This document shows positions 1 through 11,174 of a DNA stretch of 64,000 bases, in pieces. The translations under genes were made by a program, and so were the position numbers. The stretch is from Corylus avellana. Lineage: Eukaryota > Streptophyta > Magnoliopsida > Fagales > Betulaceae. The notes under the pieces were generated by a model. It was not told where the DNA came from. It made no database searches and saw only the letters and a list, made by a program, of their open reading frames with translations. The stretch is taken from contig NC_081543.1 of assembly GCF_901000735.1 (NCBI RefSeq), positions 9,717,921 to 9,781,920 of the forward strand, given 5' to 3'. Position 1 is the first letter of the stretch; every line of letters begins with the position of its first letter.

Positions 1-797
1 TGATTCTAGAGAGAAAATTTGACGGAAGTCAAGAAGTCAAATTTTCTGGGAAAACTATATTTATTCCTTCGGATTAACAATCTATATTGACAATGTCTCT
101 TAACTTATTATTAGGATTGCAATGTCTCACTTTCATTAGAAATTTGTGTTAAATCATAACCGGAAGGGTTTCCTTAATATCGTTATCACAAATGTACAAG
201 TCTTTGTGACCGTTTCCTCTTATGGGTCGTGTCAAAAGTGTTTGCTTCTCTTTGTTGTGATACAGTGACAACCTCTCTGTATTTCACGAAAATTAATTTT
301 AAAGTTTAGTGGGTTGAAATCAACTATCAATAAAAGAGACTCTTTTAGAGGAGACTACTTAAATTCTAATATGGTCGAAGTTTCTTATAAAATTAAGACT
401 CTTTTAGAGATGACGGTTTAATAAGGCTGTACTGTAACGCGTGTTTGACTATGATTAAAGTTTCTAGAGCCTATTTACAGGATTCAAAAGTCCAAATTTG
501 AGGGTAGAAGCCTTAGGAACGAGATTAGAATAGTTTAAGACTTCTTTAAATTTTTGAGCTTTTATTAGATTTGATTCGACTCACCAAATTATTTCTTCGC
601 GACAATACTTTACTTCATAGCATTATTGAATGAGAAATGTTTCTTTACATTTTGGCATCCATACTGTGTACAATTCTGCTGAGTTGACATACACCACCCA
701 CCCTAAATTAAAAAAGGACAAAAAATACTAATGGTTGATGGAATTATCTGCGGCTTCCGGCAAAAAAAATGCTCTGCCACGAGATGAATGTCGAATG

Positions 798-828
<31 letters not shown>

Positions 829-1695
829 ATTTTTCTAATTGAATTGAAACATTATTCAGTAATTAATTTTGTTCTGAACATAAGGTTTTTAATGCATCAA
901 TATGCATTTTGTAGGAGTTTGGAATTGATTCTAGAGAGAAAATTTGACGGAAGTCAAGAAGTCAAATTTTCTGGGAAAACTATATTTATTCCTTCGGATT
1001 AACAATCTATAGTGGCAATGTCTCTTAACTTATTATTAGGATTGCAATGTCTCACTTTCATTAGAAATTTGTGTTAAATCATAACCGGAAGGGTTTCCTT
1101 AATATCGTTATCACAAATGTACAAGTCTTTGTGACCGTTTCCTCTTATGGGTCGTGTCAAAAGTGTTTGCTTCTCTTTGTTGTGAGACAGTGACAACCTC
1201 TTTGTATTTCACGAAAACTAATTTTAAAGTTTAGCGGGTTGAAATCAACTATCAATAAAAGAGACTCTTTTAGAGGAGACTACTTAAATTCTAATATGGT
1301 CGAAGTTTCTTATAAAATTAAGACTCTTTTAGAGATGACGGTTTAATAAGGCTGTACTGTAACGCGTGTTTGACTATGATTAAAGTTTCTAGAGCCTATT
1401 TACAGGATTCAAAAGTCCAAATTTGAGGGTAGAAGCCTTAGGAACGAGATTAGAATAGTTTAAGACTTCTTTAAATTTTTGAGCTTTTATTAGATTTGAT
1501 TCGACTCACCAAATTATTTCTTCGCGACAATACTTTACTTCATAGCATTATTGAATGAGAAATGTTTCTTTACATTTTGGCATCCATACTGTGTACAATT
1601 CTGCTGAGTTGACATACACCACCCACCCTAAATTAAAAAAGGACAAAAAATACTAATGGTTGATGGAGTATGCCAACTCAGCAAAAATGTACACA
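1..1695. repeat. Tandem duplication of a ~0.9 kb noncoding unit
   Basis: The sequence starting at base 1 recurs at 927 with only scattered substitutions, so two copies lie head to tail; the left copy is cut by the window edge. Each copy ends in a poly-A stretch. A single copy is present at 48,371-49,190, at the left edge of block R. I see no credible coding frame in it. The function is unknown; it looks like decayed intergenic or transposon DNA. Confidence 0.85.
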
Positions 1696-1715
1696 NNNNN
1701 NNNNNNNNNNNNNNN
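1696..1715. other. Assembly gap (20 N)
   Basis: A run of 20 N sits directly before a long poly-A tract, so it is probably a homopolymer sequencing failure rather than a large missing segment. The matching place in block R (about 49,190) is continuous. Confidence 0.95.
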
Positions 1716-1753
<38 letters not shown>

Positions 1754-2671
1754 ATTTTTCTAATTGAATTGAAACATTGGTCACTATCAATTATCTTTCG
1801 CCCAAGAAAAAAAAATCAGAAAAATTATACAATTATGATGTTAAATAGTTATCCAATTATATGCTGGAATCACGCAAAATCTTTTTAAGATTATTACTAA
1901 TATTAACACGTCTTTTAAAAAATTTAAATAATACGATCATATACATCGTTAAATATATTTGCTTCAAAATCTGACCATAAAACGATTATTCATTTTTCAA
2001 AGGGTGATTAGTAGTTAATTATCCGTTTGATTTTTGAATAAGCAAGGCCCTCAATAATTGGTGTGGAGTGAGTCTAATTCACGTGGTCGTTTGACAGTTT
2101 GCACACAACGATAACTGAGAGTCTTCAGTAAGAAGCCATGGCTAATTAAGGCAGCTTGGTCAACTCATAATACAAAATAGGAGTCAAAATAGATTATATT
2201 AAAAGTCAAAGACGACCGTTACTCATCATACGCGCGACAACATTAAATGTTATCTTAAATGCGCCTCTTCCAACTGTCGCCACTATTATTTGCTTGGTCA
2301 TACAAAAATAGACGAATTCCTTAACAATTAATCTGAAAATGATTTTGTTGAGATTTGAAAAAAATCAATTAATTAATTTATATATCCTAAAAAATTCTAG
2401 CCTTTTGATCATAATTGGAGTATATCTGGACGACTATAAAAAATTGGGCATGGCGGTGGGGAAATTGGAGAATCTTAATCCTGAATGCAATCTAATTTAA
2501 ATAAACATATAATTAATCATATTCATATTATGTCTACCACCATCCAACCTCCACCTTCTCTGCATACTGTTTGCTAACATTTTTTTTTTTTTTTTTTAAC
2601 TTAAAAAAGTTAAAATGTTAATAAATAATTTATCTTGGGGCAAATCACCCTTGGCCACCGCAGATTTTATG
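1716..2671. other. Noncoding AT-rich spacer
   Basis: No gene is visible. The stretch is AT-rich, has homopolymer runs at about 1716-1752 and 2580-2598, and is closely matched at about 49,200-50,147 in block R with small indels. Confidence 0.6.
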
Positions 2672-3117
2672 TGTTAAAGTCCTGATTAAATAATTAAATT
2701 TATCTCTTTTTATTAGCTTAAATTTTTAGGATAAATGATAATTTAACATGGTATCAGAGTCAAAAGTATTAGGTTTGAATTCTAACTCCGTCAATTCACT
2801 CTAATTTAAATTAAATATTTCACTGAGCCCACACATGAGATGGAGTGTTAGAGAGTTAATTAAATTATTAAATTTATTTATTCCTATCAGCTTAAGCTTT
2901 TGGGATAAATGGTGATTTAACATGATATCAGAATAAAAGGTCTTGAGTTTAAACTCTGACTCTGTCATTTTAATTAAATATATCACGTGTTTGGCCTATC
3001 TATTAAAATGAAGTTTGAACTTATACATGAAAGGAGTGTTAAATGATTAATTAAATAATTAAATTTATCTCTTCCTATCAACAAAAGCTTTTAGAATAAA
3101 TAGTGCGCAATTTAACA
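2672..3117 (+). mobile_element. Tandem TRIM/SMART retrotransposon array (three mini-LTRs)
   Basis: Three copies of a 77-81 bp terminal repeat lie at 2672-2748, 2846-2922 and 3037-3117. Each begins TGTTA and ends TTTAACA. The first is followed at 2749 by TGGTATCAGAGTC, close to the initiator-Met tRNA primer-binding motif TGGTATCAGAG seen in plant TRIM and Copia elements; the second is followed by a decayed version. The two internal segments are only about 97 and 114 bp and code for nothing. The LTR-internal-LTR-internal-LTR order suggests unequal recombination between LTRs. A near-identical array is at 50,148-50,593. Confidence 0.75.
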
Positions 3118-3118
3118 T

Positions 3119-4080
3119 GGGGTGAAAGTTTAAAACCTTTAACTGCACTAATTGCTAACTGCTTTTAAAAGCAGTTAGCAGTTATTGGGTTTTTGAAAAC
3201 CGCTAACCATATTATATATATATATATATGGGGTGAAAGTTTAAAACCTTTAACCGCACTAATTACTAACTGCTTCTAAAAGTGGTTAGCGGTTATTGAG
3301 TTTTTGAAAACCGCTAACCACCTTTTAAAAATATATATATATATAGGGAGAGGGTGAGTGATTGACGAGAGGGAGGGTCGGGCAAGACAGAGAGGGGTGG
3401 GAGCGTATAAAATCTTTGCATAATCTACACTCCATTCCCTACGTAATTCTTGAAAGAGAAGATTGTTATGCTTCTCTTTGGAAGAAAATAAATTACGATC
3501 GTTTGGGTCTCCATTTAGCAAGAACACTTTAGAAGGAAGTATGGAAGTTTACAGTACAGAGTTCTTGATGGTGGATACTGGAGAGAGTTGTGAGGGTTTT
3601 AAACAAATCATTTGATTTGTTTGAGAAAAAAAAAGTTTGTCCATTTAGGTGGAAAGAATGAACAATTCGTTTGAGCCAGTGGCTCGTCCTCAGTACAATC
3701 TGCAGAGCAGAATTCTCCATAGTTTTCCCACAAAACTAGTTGTCCCACATTGCTCAGCTAAAGCAAGCACTCAACATTTATTATCTATAAATAGGATGGA
3801 TTAGCCGGAAGCAAACGCACAACTTGGTGCAAGCCCATGTGCAATCTAGCTGGCTTTTTAGCCCAACTTGAGAACTCGTGAGTTCACGCTTGCTTAAGGA
3901 ACTTCCCTTGGTGACTCTAGCTATGCCCAATTTTTTTTTTAAAAAAATTGGTTAACTGCTAACCGGGCAGTTAACCGCCTAGCTATTAGTGGATGTGGTT
4001 AGTAAATTTTACTAACCGCCTAAGCGGTTGCGGATAGCGGTTTTAGCCACTAACCGCTAACCGCAACCGCCTTTTCACCC
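3119..4080. mobile_element. Non-autonomous hAT-like element inserted at a TRIM LTR end
   Basis: The ends are imperfect inverted repeats (GGGGTGAAAG on the left, CTTTTCACCC on the right) flanked by the direct repeat TAACAT (3113-3118 and 4081-4086). Subterminal regions are full of short GTTAGCGGTT/AACCGC repeats, typical of hAT transposase-binding regions. The left ~110 bp terminus is tandemly duplicated (3119-3229 and 3230-3340). The middle (about 3340-3940) has no recognisable protein but contains a promoter-like motif pair. It is inserted where the third TRIM LTR ends. The family assignment is inference; the short duplication leaves room for another superfamily. Confidence 0.6.
3742..3792 (+). 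promoter_or_regulatory. USE-like plus TATA-like motif pair inside the hAT-like element
   Basis: GTCCCACATTG at 3742-3752 is one base from the plant snRNA upstream sequence element RTCCCACATCG, and TATAAAT follows at 3786-3792 after 33 bp. That spacing is the one known for Pol II-type plant snRNA genes. The downstream ~120 bp match no snRNA I know and end in a T-run near 3931. GTCCCACATTG also occurs in many plant TRIM LTRs, so this may simply be a TE promoter. Confidence 0.3.
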
Positions 4081-4440
4081 TAACATCCAGTCCCTACCAA
4101 ATTTAAAAAATGTTACAAAATTTGATAATTTCTTCTAAATTTTAAGTATTTTTATGAAATGAACCCTCTCAAATTACTTTCTAAACACCAACAGTAACTA
4201 TTACTAAACATCTTTTTTCGTCAACAGGTTTAGTGTTCATGTATTTTTTTTTTTTTAATCTTTTATTTTTCCACCCTCTTGGGCCCTTGGCCCTAGTTTG
4301 GGTTATTTTCTGACACCCAAACGATATTGAATTAATTGAGAATGCCATGGAATTCAAAGTTTTTCAGTCAACTTGAAAGTTGGAAGCATGTGCTTTATAT
4401 AATTTTCAACAAAAACGACATTTCAAAGTTGGAGGGTGGG

Positions 4441-4953
4441 TGTTACAATCCTAGTGTCTTATATGAGTTAAGATTAATCTTAACCATTTGTATATAATTT
4501 TTTAAATACCGTTTTCTTCCAAACTGATTTTTAATTGTGAGTTTTACCTAAAGTTTGTATAATTTAGTATCAAAGCTAGTCACCACGTCAAGTATGGGAT
4601 TAGACGCAATTCATTGAGTATGGGATTGACTAAATTGCGACTTTGTGATCGAGTCACGGAGGAGGCGATTTATAGGTCGGATTAAAATGTCTTGGTACCA
4701 TATATGAACATAGTATTAAGTCATTGAATACTGATAGATGAATGAAGTTGCCAAAAACAGAGATGTCTATCATTGGATTAGTATCGATAGAGTGAACCAC
4801 CGTGGACGTTAACTATAGAACGTGGTAAAGTATTACGATTCTAGTGTCCCATATGGGTTAAGTACAATCTTAACTATATATATATATAAACTGTTGGGCA
4901 CCATTCCCTTATAGGCCCATTTTTTAAGGGTAAATTATACCTAAAATTTATAT
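4441..4953 (+). mobile_element. Small TRIM-like element with two degenerate terminal repeats
   Basis: Two related ~120 bp segments in the same orientation start at 4441 (TGTTACAATCCTAGTGTC) and 4831 (TATTACGATTCTAGTGTC). Immediately after the first, at 4564-4576, is TTAGTATCAAAGC, a decayed initiator-Met tRNA primer-binding site. The ~265 bp between the repeats is noncoding. These are the hallmarks of a TRIM. The right boundary is approximate. The same element is in block R at about 51,920-52,432. Confidence 0.6.
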
Positions 4954-5334
4954 CATTTCTCTTAGCAAAAACGACATTATCTCTTAACATGTGAGAATGT
5001 GTATAGCTTTTTTGTTTTTTTTTTTCAATTATTTTGAATCTGGTTTTCAATCTTAAACTTCGGGTGTGTCATGTACAACTTCAATCCCCATTAAGCTTTT
5101 GTCAAAGGATATAATATGGAGACACTGGAGAGTGATGAAAACTTTACGTATCATGCAACTGATTATTATTATTATTATGCTTCCTAAACCCAACTGATGA
5201 TGCACAAACATAATCGATTATACGTAAACAAGAATCTCAGTTTTGAGAAAGAAAAAATTACTTATATTCACTTTAAAAACAGAAAAGAAAATCCAAAAGG
5301 AATTTGACAACTGATCGACCAGAAATCAAAACAC
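4954..5334. other. 3' flank of the first minus-strand ERF
   Basis: No gene. This is the downstream, presumably 3' UTR and terminator side of the minus-strand ERF. It is conserved almost base for base at 52,433-52,813. Confidence 0.5.
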
Positions 5335-6315
5335 TCATACAACCATAAGCTGTGTAAAACCAAACGGCGGGTGAGGGGACAACGGAGACAACGGAGGAAC
5401 GCTGAAAACGCCTTTAACATCACACTCCCACACCGACGTCCAACTCGACGGCGTCAACGGTATATCCCTCGTGCAACTAGAACTAGCTGTGTTTTGGTGG
5501 GACTCCGTCGACCTCTCCTTCTTCACCACCACCGTCTCCTCGGCTGCTTCCTCCTCCTCACGACGCCGTTTTCTCTCGCCAGACGCGGCCTTCGTTTCTA
5601 ACTTCCCGGCTTCGAGTGGGAAGTTGAGGATGGCTTTTGAGCCGCGGAGCTTGAACGCGGCTCTGTCGTAAGCCTTGGCGGCTTCGATAGCCGTGTCGAA
5701 GGTCCCCAGCCACACGCGCGAGCCGCGACGGTTGGGGTCTCGGATCTCCGCCGCGTACTTGCCCCACGGCCTTTGTCGGACCCCTCTGTAGTGCTTTTTC
5801 AATTCAACACTTGGGTTTTCCTGTACGGGCAGCGACAGTTCGGGTTGGGCATTCAGGTTCCCAAATTGGATCCACTCTGTTTTGCTTTTGCCCGGGAGCG
5901 AGATCTTCAGCGCCGGTTTCCGATTCGTTGGAGACCCAGACTCGAATTCGAAGGAACAACTGCTGTTGGGTTGGGTTTGGGGAGCTCTGAGATCCACCAA
6001 CGAAGATTTCGCTTCAGATTCGAAGCACCCGTCGGTCGATTGCGAGGTTGAGGTGAGGGATTTGGGCGTAGTGAGGTCGATTATTTCTGGGTTCGCTTGG
6101 AATTGGAAGAAATCGGTGTCGAAGGTGAAGTCAAAGAAGTCGTCGGAGCTGAAAGGGTCTGGGATTGCCATGGAAGAGCCGGAGCTCGAAGCTTGGGAAC
6201 CGACAGAGTCGGACAGAGATTGAGACACAAAACTACCCACTGGAGAGGCCTCACCGAGCAAGTGAAGCTTAATAAGCTCTAATGCGGAGGAAACTCCTTC
6301 GAATGGGGTCGCCAT
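5335..6315 (-). CDS. ERF5: Ethylene-responsive transcription factor, ERF5/ERF6-like (copy 1)
   Basis: This is a 326-residue nuclear AP2/ERF factor expected to bind the GCC box and to activate ethylene, jasmonate and defence genes. The start is the Met of MATPFEG, conserved with Arabidopsis ERF5; an in-frame Met 19 codons upstream is less likely. Residues 13-20 hold the group-[13 protein letters not shown] N-terminal motif, 53-72 form an acidic Phe-rich likely activation region, and PEIIDL (76-81) and WIQF are further family motifs. The AP2 domain spans about 175-233 with YRGVR, AAEIRDP and RVWLGTF; Ala and Asp in AAEIRD point to ERF rather than DREB specificity. A basic RKRRR (248-252) is a likely NLS. 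Near the C-terminus PPLSPLSPH carries Ser-Pro sites at S310 and S313, matching the MPK3/MPK6 target region of ERF6. There is no intron, as usual for the group. The protein is identical to that of copy 4. ERF5 versus ERF6 orthology is not resolvable here. Confidence 0.95.
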   Translation of the reverse strand: MATPFEGVSSALELIKLHLLGEASPVGSFVSQSLSDSVGSQASSSGSSMAIPDPFSSDDFFDFTFDTDFFQFQANPEIIDLTTPKSLTSTSQSTDGCFESEAKSSLVDLRAPQTQPNSSCSFEFESGSPTNRKPALKISLPGKSKTEWIQFGNLNAQPELSLPVQENPSVELKKHYRGVRQRPWGKYAAEIRDPNRRGSRVWLGTFDTAIEAAKAYDRAAFKLRGSKAILNFPLEAGKLETKAASGERKRRREEEEAAEETVVVKKERSTESHQNTASSSCTRDIPLTPSSWTSVWECDVKGVFSVPPLSPLSPHPPFGFTQLMVV

Positions 6316-6435
6316 GGATAACAACAGAGCCTCAGAATTCAGAAAAGCTATGAAAATGTTGCGGAAGCACAAGAGAAGAGAAAGAAGAAGGTTTTGGATT
6401 TGTGAAAGGATGGAAGTGGAAGAGGCAGTGGAAAG

Positions 6436-6444
6436 ATATATATA
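6436..6444 (-). promoter_or_regulatory. TATA box of ERF copy 1
   Basis: A TATATATA stretch read on the minus strand lies about 120 bp upstream of the start codon. It sits in a leader region homologous, in inverted orientation, to that of the plus-strand copies. The distance predicts a 5' leader of roughly 90 nt. Confidence 0.6.
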
Positions 6445-6985
6445 GAGAGATCGAAGAGGGATTTGAATTTCAGAATGTCAAAAAGAAGAAAAGACTTGGT
6501 TTCACACCACCTTCGACGTTGCAAGCAGGAAACGTCGTCTAGAAAGAAACTTTGCTTTCCTGGAGGTAAGGAGTAGGTGTACAATAGTTTTATCACCCTC
6601 CGATTGTCTTTGTTGGAAGTCAAACTTCAGCATCATGGACGGCTGGTATTGGGGGGATCTGTTCTCTCTTGTTGTTTCTATTTGAAGCTTTGTTCATTTG
6701 CCGGATGAAATGGATATACACTAAAAAAACATTTTGTCTTAAACAATTAATACTAAAATAATACGTTGTGGTTGAGAAAAGAGCCAAAGAAGGGGTTAAG
6801 ATTTGGTCATGGCTAATTAATTTAACAACATTTCCTTGATTAATTTTTATTTCTAAGCACCTCTTCCTTTATGATTGACGCCATTGTCAAAAGAGTGTAG
6901 AAATATTGACTTTTACGTGCAAGCAAATGAAGGATTGATTCAAGAAGGTGACTTTGTTACCATCATAAATAGTGAAATATTGTTC

Positions 6986-7102
6986 CCAAGAGATAACTCA
7001 ATCGGCGAGGAATCACGTCTTATGAAGCGGAGGTCACTAGTTCGAATCTTCCTCCCCTCTCTTGTATGAACATGTCAAAAAAAAAAAAAATAATAAATAA
7101 AT
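6986..7102 (+). mobile_element. tRNA-derived SINE insertion
   Basis: A ~117 bp insert has an A-box-like ACTCAATCGGCGAGG, a B-box-like AGTTCGAATCTTCC about 35 bp later, and a poly-A/AATA tail. It is flanked by long direct repeats, 6967-6985 and 7103-7122 (AAATAGTGAAATATTGTTC and AAATAGTGACATTATTGTTC). Block R at about 54,406-54,425 has the uninterrupted target, so this copy inserted after, or was absent from, the other module. The Pol III boxes, A-tail and long target duplication together define a SINE; the tRNA of origin is not identified. Confidence 0.85.
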
Positions 7103-7122
7103 AAATAGTGACATTATTGTTC

Positions 7123-8165
7123 TAGAATAGCATTAGAATCGTTTCACTAATGCTTTTTTGGACTTTTTGGGAAAAGAAATTTTTTCTTTATTTTTTTTAA
7201 TACTCTGTTTGCATTTTTGTTACATCAAAACATATATATTTTTTTAAACCAAAAAGCAAAAAACATCATTTAAAAAGTTTTATCATACGAGCTCATTGTT
7301 GTTGTTATTATTATTGTTTATGGAATGTGAAGTCTGGGTACAAAGGCCTGCAATGACTTTTAAAACTGCTTTTTAGGGAGAAGTTCAACAAGAGAAAGAA
7401 AGTGTTAGAAGGGTTCACGTTTGGATTCGGTGAGGCTACAATGATGCTATGAAGATGGGTATTTTGGCAGAGTTTAGCTAGGGGTCAGATTACCCCACAT
7501 GAGCTCTTTATATAGGCTAATGCCCTCTTATGGTTTGGGGACTCTCGCCAAGAGTTTGTTAACTCACGGTCATAGGTGAGGTCAAGAATTTTCAGTTGCT
7601 CTGTTTAAATAACCCATGTGTCACTCACTAACATATGCTGGTTAAAAAGAGGCCAAAAGTTGAAACGAGTTACAAGGCGTTTAATATTTCTTGATTAACC
7701 GCTCCTCTTAAAAATTAAAAAGCAAACTCGTCAACGTTAAAACTAAATAGGACGCCACGATTTCTGGGGCTTGAAAATCAATGACAACATTAGATATTGT
7801 GACCAAAATAATTTTTTTTTCTTAATACATGCTATTTCTCCATCTTTCATCCATTTTTTTAAAAAACCTATCATTGAATCTGTTTTCTTATATGTATGTT
7901 TTTACATATTCAATGGTTGATTTTTCAAAAAATAAAATAAAATGGTGGAAATTGATGAGAATTGGACAAATGGACGCGCGAGAAGAGACAAAAATAGGTT
8001 CACATTAAACAACGAGTAAAGAGAGTAAAGAAAAACTTCGAAAAAAATATACAAACGAAAATATGTAGCAAATTGATTTATTTTCAAATTTATTATTAAA
8101 TAATTAAATTATCTAGGTAAACTTTTATATTTAGATTGCTCTTTTAAATTAATTATTGGTTGATG

Positions 8166-8168
<3 letters not shown>
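7123..8168. other. Noncoding spacer
   Basis: AT-rich DNA without a supportable gene. Short open frames here are broken in, or not conserved with, the block R counterpart (about 55,190-56,213). The empty target of the block R hAT-type insertion is GTTTCACT at 7141-7148. Confidence 0.6.

Positions 8169-8223
<55 letters not shown>
8169..8223. repeat. (TA)n microsatellite
   Basis: About 27 TA units. The corresponding tract in block R is 56,214-56,261 and is a few units shorter. Other TA tracts in the window are near 24,282-24,315, 39,684-39,712, 45,011-45,049 and 55,252-55,289. Confidence 0.95.
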
Positions 8224-8225
<2 letters not shown>

Positions 8226-8289
8226 TTTTTACATATTTTAATTGTAAGAAGTATATAATTGTAATTGCTTGATATTAAGAACAAAAAAA

Positions 8290-8770
8290 ATGATCATATT
8301 AGCCCCAATTAAATTATAAACAAACTCATATCGAATAAATAAATCCATATTTAAGAAGAAAAAAGTTTAATTACCAAATTCGAAGAACATATTTTACCAT
8401 AATGTGAACAAAAATCTTAACTCCGCTACTATTCAACTGTGAAGTTGAAGCAATTGGAACCTCTTCCGCATAACTCAGAGGAACTAGTGTTGACCTTCTG
8501 CATAATTGTTGATGAGGATAAGTTTGAAGTTGCTGTGTTACTTCCTTAATATGTTTGTCTTTAAAGATAATGTCACTGTTGATGATGATAAGGAAGTAAC
8601 ACAGCAAGTTCAAACTTTTTGGGAGGGATAATGTCTTTCTGCAACTTTCCATAAATCTTAACGATAATGTCACTGTTGATGATGATAACATCAGTACTTA
8701 ATTTAATTTAATCACCTTGAATCAATCCTTCATTTGCTTGCACGTAAATGACAACACTTCTAGAATGTTT
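8290..8770 (+). repeat. Direct repeat shared with 11,735-12,230
   Basis: This segment and 11,735-12,230 are diverged direct repeats flanking the gag remnant and hAT-type element; both contain AATTGTTGATGAGG and CTCTGCATA/CACCTTGAATCAATC-like blocks. This copy alone has an internal foldback: a ~28 bp arm at about 8518-8545 recurs inverted at about 8590-8618. No coding potential. The same pair is present in block R (56,330-56,810 and 59,985-60,460). Confidence 0.7.
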
Positions 8771-8773
8771 TTG

Positions 8774-9852
8774 ACATGGCTCCGAAATGGATCGATGTGG
8801 ATGGTGTTGTGGTGGTGCTCGTGCTGGGTACGCGACCAATCAATTTTCTGCTTTGCGGGCCGCACATCCTTTCCTAGCCGCCGACTCTCTCTTCTTAGTT
8901 TTGGAGACTTTTCCTTCTTCGCTTGATCTGCAAATGCCTTGATTGTCTCTTCCGCATTGATGAATTCTTCGGCCTTTGGTATGAGCTCTTTTAGACGTTG
9001 GGGTGGTCTGTGGGCTACCTCCACCTTGAATGGACTATGGGGCCATATCCCTCCCAGGAGGGCTTGGAGGACCACCTTCTCATCTAGGTTGTCGATGGCG
9101 AGTTTTTCTTGGTTAAACCGTACCATGTAGCTTTTCAACGACTCATTTACTTCCTGTTTCATAGTTAGCAAGTAGGTCGCTGGAGACGTCGCCAGCAGCT
9201 TTCAATGAAATGTGACAGAAAACCCTTACCCAATTCAGCAAAGGTCCCAATTGAATGGGGAGGTAGGCTACTAAACGCCCACCATAGGATTGCGTCTGAT
9301 GAAGTCTGTAAAGCCATGTGAGCCCGGTAAGTCGCCAAATGATTCGATCGAACTACGGCAGTCGAAATCCGGAGGGTAGGTTTGCTTCGGCCACTTTCTT
9401 GATGAAAGGTAAGTCCTTTCTGCGGAAGCCGTTGAAAATGTGTGTGAGCCATTCAGTCGCTGCGCCATGTCCTCCAATTTGGCTTGGAATGCATCCATTC
9501 TCGCGTCAGTCAACCCGCTTTCTCCATTGAGATCAAACGGCCCTTCTGGTCCGTGGGGTTGTTTGTGATGATTTTCTGCATCTGACGAATCTTTCTGCTT
9601 ATGTTGATTCTCAAAGCTCTGTTGCAACAAGAGCTCCATTGTTTCCGATATATGCTCCAGTTGAGATTCCAATGTCCCTAGGCGTACATTGGTTGGTAGG
9701 TGTGACCGAAAGGTCGTCGGTATCACAGGTGGTTCTTTTGTCTCATGGTCATTCGTGTTGTGTTGGTTAAGATTCTTAGGTTTGTGTGGAGGGATAATGT
9801 GATCATTCGTCCTGTTGTGAGGGTTTCTGAGATGGCCTTGGGATCTCGTGGC
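8774..9852 (-). pseudogene. Ty3/gypsy gag remnant (Tat-like)
   Basis: On the minus strand the open pieces read as a retrotransposon gag: a Gln/His-rich N-terminal part (upstream of 9271), a middle part with LPPHSIGTFAELGKGFLSHF, and a C-terminal part with ESLKSYMVRFNQEKLAI and an Ala/Glu/Lys-rich helix. This is the Retrotrans_gag pattern (Trp-rich capsid core, then SL..Y..RFN). Frame changes near 9170 and 9300-9450 break it into three overlapping frames. No protease, RT or LTR is attached, and the N-terminal end is cut by the hAT-type element at 9853. The copy in block R (56,811-57,897) differs at the first break. Confidence 0.8.
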
Positions 9853-10841
9853 TAGGGCCGGCAATATTGACACGACTTGCGAACCCGACACGAAGTTAAC
9901 AGGTATTGGGTTTGGGATTACCGGGTTCGGGTCTACCCGATTAAGACACGGTTATTTTCGTGTCTGGTGGGTCTACCCAGCGGGTCGACCAGGTGACCCG
10001 CTAAACCGCTAAACCCGTTTATTTATTTATTTTTTTAAAAAAACCTAAAGATTAAAGTAAACTGTAAGTCTGCAAAGAGTAAATAAACCCTAAAATTCTA
10101 AATCACTATCGCAGGCAGCATCACCCCCCCCCCCCCAGCGCCTCTCTCTCCCTCTATCGCAGCTTTGCAGGCACCAGGCAGCAGCCCTCCCAGGCCCCAG
10201 CGCCTCCCTCTCCCTCACGGCTCTCTCTCTCTCTCTCCCTCTNNNNNNNNNNNNNNNNNNNNNNNNNNNNNNNNNNNNNNNNNNNNNNNNNNNNNNNNNN
10301 NNNNNNNNNNNNNNNNNNNNNNNNNNNNNNNNNNNNNNNNNNNNNNNNNNNNNNNNNNNNNNNNNNNNNNNNNNNNNNNNNNNNNNNNNNNNNNNNNNNN
10401 NNNNNNNNNNNNNNNNNNNNNNNNNNNNNNNNNNNNNNNNNNNNNNNNNNNNNNNNNNNNNNNNNNNNNNNNNNNNNNNNNNNTCTCTCTCTCATCTCTG
10501 CCAATGGCATTGGTAATTTGGTATATTATTAATTTATTATTAATATTACATTATTTTTTCCATTTTTCATTAGGGGTTTTTTAAACGGGTCGGGTCGTAT
10601 GACCTATTTAGACACGGGTCTTGTCGGGTCATGTTGGATCGTGTCTACCCGATATGACCCGGTAATTTTAAACGGGTTAAGCGGGTCGTGTCGGGTTACC
10701 CGGATATTTTTCGTGTTATAATCGTGTCAGACCCACTAACCCGTTTAACTAAACGGGTCATGTTCGTGTCTAGGGTAATAAGGTCGCGGGTCTTAACGGG
10801 TCGTAATCGGGCCTACCCGATCACCCGTTTTGTCAGCCCTA
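9853..10841. mobile_element. Non-autonomous hAT element with 8-bp target duplication
   Basis: The element starts TAGGGCCGGCAA and ends TTGTCAGCCCTA, imperfect inverted termini, and is flanked by a perfect 8-bp duplication CTCGTGGC (9845-9852 and 10842-10849), diagnostic of hAT transposition. Both subterminal regions are packed with ACCCG/CGGGT and CGTGTC repeats. The interior is CT-rich and interrupted by 241 N. No transposase is visible. The same insertion, with the same duplication, is in block R at 57,898-59,080, so it predates that duplication. Confidence 0.9.
10243..10483. other. Assembly gap (241 N) in CT-rich interior
   Basis: The gap lies between CTCTCT runs on both sides. The orthologous place in block R is also a gap (535 N), so the CT microsatellite interior is the likely cause of assembly failure. 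Confidence 0.95.
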
Positions 10842-11174
10842 CTCGTGGCTACCATTCGTGACTTTTTATTATTTGAACTTTAAATCGTTGGTAGCGTGGA
10901 GGGGTTAGTGGAAGGCCGCAAAGTGGGGAGTGTGGCAATTGTTCTTCCTCCAATGCCTAAGTTAGAATTTATAGAGAGATGAGAGTAAATAATTGAATTG
11001 AGATAATTCCCTAAAATATGGAGTTTGTTGACTAAACAGATTTTCTTTGCAACCACCTTTAGAAAGGCTATCAGGTAGTTTTGACCATATTTGAATTTAT
11101 TTGACAGAATCGAGGTTGTTTGATAGAATTTGAGTTTGAACTTCCTTATTTGTTGGACACGTGTAGTTAATTTT

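Noticed and set aside
5371..6282. Several long open frames antisense or shifted to the ERF genes
   Set aside because: They are shadows of GC-rich ERF coding sequence and recur in each copy; no family similarity.
7001..7060. A functional tRNA gene
   Set aside because: A/B-box-like motifs are present, but no cloverleaf with acceptor pairing; the A-tail and target duplication identify a SINE.
10154..10584. Long frames across N-runs (also 58,168-58,743)
   Set aside because: Most codons are N; the frames are artefacts of reading through gaps.
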